A program made the position numbers and the translations under genes. Positions 61,988 to 64,000 of a DNA stretch of 64,000 nucleotides are shown here, piece by piece. The notes beneath the pieces were generated by a model, which did no database searches, was not told the DNA's origin, and saw only the letters and a program-made list of their open reading frames with translations. Each line of letters opens with the position of its first letter. Within the stretch, counting starts at the first letter, position 1. Origin of the DNA: Cytophagales bacterium (GTDB lineage: Bacteria > Bacteroidota > Bacteroidia > Cytophagales > Spirosomataceae). The DNA is taken from the NCBI GenBank assembly GCA_013298025.1, contig JAAFJE010000009.1, positions 1-64,000 on the forward strand, written 5' to 3'.

Positions 61988-62788
61988 TTAGTTACTAAAC
62001 TTTTCGATACTCATTTCTGTGCCGTTCCAAACGGCGTAATGATAGCTCGATACGGGGCTATCGTAGCACCATTCGCCTAGGTTGATATAACGGCTGTCGG
62101 GTGCAACGACCATATCGAGTAGTAAATGTCTATGACCAAAAATATAAAATTGATGATGGGCTGTTTTTTCAACCTGACGGGCATGGTTGAGTAGCCATTC
62201 GTCTTCGCCCTTGTAAACAAGCTCTCTTCGCTGACGTGCGGGGTCTTTTCTGCTACCCGACCACCAATGAGCCAAGGCAATACCTACGTGTGGATGCAGC
62301 CAGCCGAAAGCCCACTGGCAAAGCTTATTTTCAAAGATTTTTTTCAATACTTTATAGCCATTATCGCCAGGGCCTAAGCCATCGCCGTGGGCAATGTATA
62401 AGTGCTGCTGCTGAGAAGCATCGGCATAGCTTAGTTGATATTGCTGTGGGTCACGATATACTTTTATGCCCATTTCTTTCGTAAAATAATCAAAAATCCA
62501 TATATCGTGATTGCCTGTAAATAAGATGATTTCGATACCACTATCAGATAGCTCGGCTAGTTTGCCTAACAAACGCACAAAGCCTTTGGGAACAGCATTT
62601 TTGTATTCAAACCAAAAATCAAAGACATCTCCAACCAAAAAGATTACTTGGGCATCGGCTTTGATGGTGTCTAGCCAGCGAAGCATCTTTTTTTCACGGG
62701 CTAAACTGGTATCAAAATCAGGATAACCCAAATGAAAATCGGAGGCAAAGTAGATTTTTTTATTAACTTGTAAGTGAATAGGAATCAT
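61988..62788 (-). CDS. UDP-2,3-diacylglucosamine diphosphatase-like metallophosphoesterase (LpxH family)
   Basis: This 266-residue calcineurin-type phosphoesterase has the motifs FASDFHLGY (D-x-H), VGDVFDFWFEYK (GDxxD), FTGNHDIW (GNHD), AHGDGLGPGD, and IFGHRHLLLD (GHxH). It matches the LpxH-like enzymes that hydrolyse UDP-2,3-diacylglucosamine in lipid A synthesis at the inner membrane. It is transcribed leftward after ftsH, with a terminator between them. Confidence 0.88.
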   Translation of the reverse strand: MIPIHLQVNKKIYFASDFHLGYPDFDTSLAREKKMLRWLDTIKADAQVIFLVGDVFDFWFEYKNAVPKGFVRLLGKLAELSDSGIEIILFTGNHDIWIFDYFTKEMGIKVYRDPQQYQLSYADASQQQHLYIAHGDGLGPGDNGYKVLKKIFENKLCQWAFGWLHPHVGIALAHWWSGSRKDPARQRRELVYKGEDEWLLNHARQVEKTAHHQFYIFGHRHLLLDMVVAPDSRYINLGEWCYDSPVSSYHYAVWNGTEMSIEKFSN

Positions 62789-62830
62789 TGATTTGATGAT
62801 AAAATGAACAATCTTTCGTACAAATAAACA

Positions 62831-62866
62831 AAAAGCCCTTTATCTATACCAGACAAAGGGCTTTAA
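62831..62866. terminator. terminator after ftsH
   Basis: The arms AAAAGCCCTTT and AAAGGGCTTT have T-rich flanks on both strands, about 30 nt after the ftsH stop. Confidence 0.8.
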
Positions 62867-62897
62867 TTTTATGTAATCCTATCGAAAAGCTATGGCA

Positions 62898-64000
62898 TTA
62901 GGCTTCTGTTGAAGTAGAAGCCTCGCTGTCGGCTTGTGCCGCTTCTGCTTCTTCTTGTATTTTCTTTTCTTTTTGTTCTTCGCCTCTGATAAACTCTTGG
63001 TAGGTGGTTAGCTGTGCATACGGACGAGAACCTACTAATCGTTCTAAATCGTTTTGGAACAAGACTTCTTTTTGCAATAATTCTTGGGCTAAAATCTCTA
63101 ACTTATCTTGTTTCGCAATCAACAAATCTTTGGTACGTTGATAAGCTTCTTGGATAAGTTTACGTACTTCTTCGTCGATTTCTCTGGCTGTTGTTTCTGA
63201 ATACGGTTTACTAAAATTGTATTCAGAACCCTTAGAATCATAGTAAGAAATATTGCCTAGGCGGTCGTTCATACCGTAGATTGTCACCATGCTGTACGCC
63301 AACTTCGTGATACGCTCTAGGTCGTTTTGTGCTCCTGTCGAGATTTTTCCGAAAATAATATCCTCGGCTGCTCGTCCACCTAGCGTAACGCACATTTCGT
63401 CGATAAGCTGTTCGGTGCGGTACAAGAATTGTTCTTTAGGCAAATACTGTGCATAGCCCAACGCTGCTACGCCACGAGGTACGATGGTTACTTTTACCAA
63501 AGGATTGGCGTGTTCTAAGAACCAGCCTGCAATAGCGTGACCTGCTTCGTGGTATGCTACAATTTTCTTTTCTTCTGGCGAAATCAGCTTGTTTTTCTTT
63601 TCCAAACCACCAATCACCCTATCCATTGCCTCTTGGAAGTCTTTCATATCAACCGCCGTTTTGCCTCTGCGTGCGGCAATCAAAGCAGCCTCATTGCACA
63701 CGTTGGCAATTTCGGCACCAGCAAAACCTGGTGTTTGAGCCGAAAGTTCTTTCGGGTCAACGTCGGCCGATAATTTCAACGGTTTTAAATGTACTTTGAA
63801 AATCGCCTCACGCCCTACAATATCAGGTTTGTCAACCGAAATTTGGCGGTCGAAACGACCCGGACGCAACAAAGCCGAATCTAGTACATCAGGGCGGTTG
63901 GTTGCAGCCATGATAATAATACCTGAGTCAGTGGCAAAACCATCCATTTCAACCAACAACGAGTTGAGGGTATTTTCACGCTCATCGTTTGCACCAGGCA
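62898..64000 (-). CDS. ftsH: ATP-dependent zinc metalloprotease FtsH, C-terminal part (runs off the window)
   Basis: The frame is open to the window edge (PGANDEREN precedes LVEMDGFA), so the N-terminal membrane part and Walker A lie outside. Visible are the AAA second-region-of-homology ATNRPDVLDSALLRPGRFDR, the zinc motif HEAGH in VAYHEAGHAIAGW, the third zinc ligand region, and an Ala/Glu/Ser-rich tail. FtsH degrades unneeded membrane and regulatory proteins, including LpxC in some bacteria. About 367 residues are seen of an expected 650-700. Confidence 0.95.
   Translation of the reverse strand, partial: PGANDERENTLNSLLVEMDGFATDSGIIIMAATNRPDVLDSALLRPGRFDRQISVDKPDIVGREAIFKVHLKPLKLSADVDPKELSAQTPGFAGAEIANVCNEAALIAARRGKTAVDMKDFQEAMDRVIGGLEKKNKLISPEEKKIVAYHEAGHAIAGWFLEHANPLVKVTIVPRGVAALGYAQYLPKEQFLYRTEQLIDEMCVTLGGRAAEDIIFGKISTGAQNDLERITKLAYSMVTIYGMNDRLGNISYYDSKGSEYNFSKPYSETTAREIDEEVRKLIQEAYQRTKDLLIAKQDKLEILAQELLQKEVLFQNDLERLVGSRPYAQLTTYQEFIRGEEQKEKKIQEEAEAAQADSEASTSTEA

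Overview
The window looks like a chromosome segment of a low-GC (about 40 percent by eye) member of the Bacteroidota, most likely Cytophagales (Flectobacillus/Arcicella/Emticicia-like; this placement is inference). The signs are the Bacteroidetes -7 box TAnnTTTG, once with a matching TTG 20 bp and once 21 bp upstream, the near absence of Shine-Dalgarno sites, a DUF3667 protein, LytTR and hybrid two-component proteins, an OMP_b-brl_3 outer-membrane receptor, and many strong hairpin terminators between convergent genes. LAYOUT. 1-500: 5S rRNA, terminator, and the scar of a glycerate kinase gene that has lost its middle. 500-21,600: ordinary chromosome, with an acetyltransferase, an outer-membrane receptor, gamma-glutamyltransferase, esterase, thioredoxin-like protein, NarL- and LytTR-type regulators, an Omp85 protein, an SLC45-like MFS carrier, PduO, IlvE, ExbB/ExbD, Ppx/GppA, an SDR, a TPR protein and TerC. 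A 181-bp MITE sits exactly in the loop of the terminator after the thioredoxin-like gene. 21,900-22,120: two tandem tRNA-Val(UAC) genes. 22,280-26,550: an RNA-repair-like locus. A WYL regulator is divergent from a membrane-protein gene and rtcB, and each of these two genes is preceded by a copy of a conserved intergenic element whose final 12-bp helix shows three compensatory base-pair changes. 26,780-29,960: a type II restriction-modification locus with an intact controller and methylase, but two in-frame stops in the endonuclease gene. 30,141-38,187: an 8-kb island bounded by 91-bp direct repeats (89/91 identical) that duplicate the rarA promoter and start codon. It carries one leftward operon: MmeI-like methyltransferase, Rha/RhuM-like DNA-binding protein, Doc toxin (broken by one stop), DExH helicase and a GIY-YIG/T5orf172 protein. 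38,182-64,000: chromosome again, with rarA, an OmpL47-like repeat protein coupled to a TPR histidine kinase, a GapN-like dehydrogenase, an MFS carrier, meaB, ispD, queA, rmuC, a VIT-family protein, DUF3667, recA, an aminopeptidase, MgtC, a hybrid kinase, DoxX, GH32, an LpxH-like hydrolase and the C-terminal part of ftsH. HOW IT FITS TOGETHER. The most interesting stretch is 22-38 kb. It combines a putative RNA-responsive RtcB locus, a domesticated R-M system and a possible three-part modification/translocase/nuclease defence operon. In that stretch the two potentially lethal effectors (restriction enzyme and Doc toxin) carry nonsense codons while their protective partners are intact. All functions are assigned from sequence features read by eye; no database search was possible.
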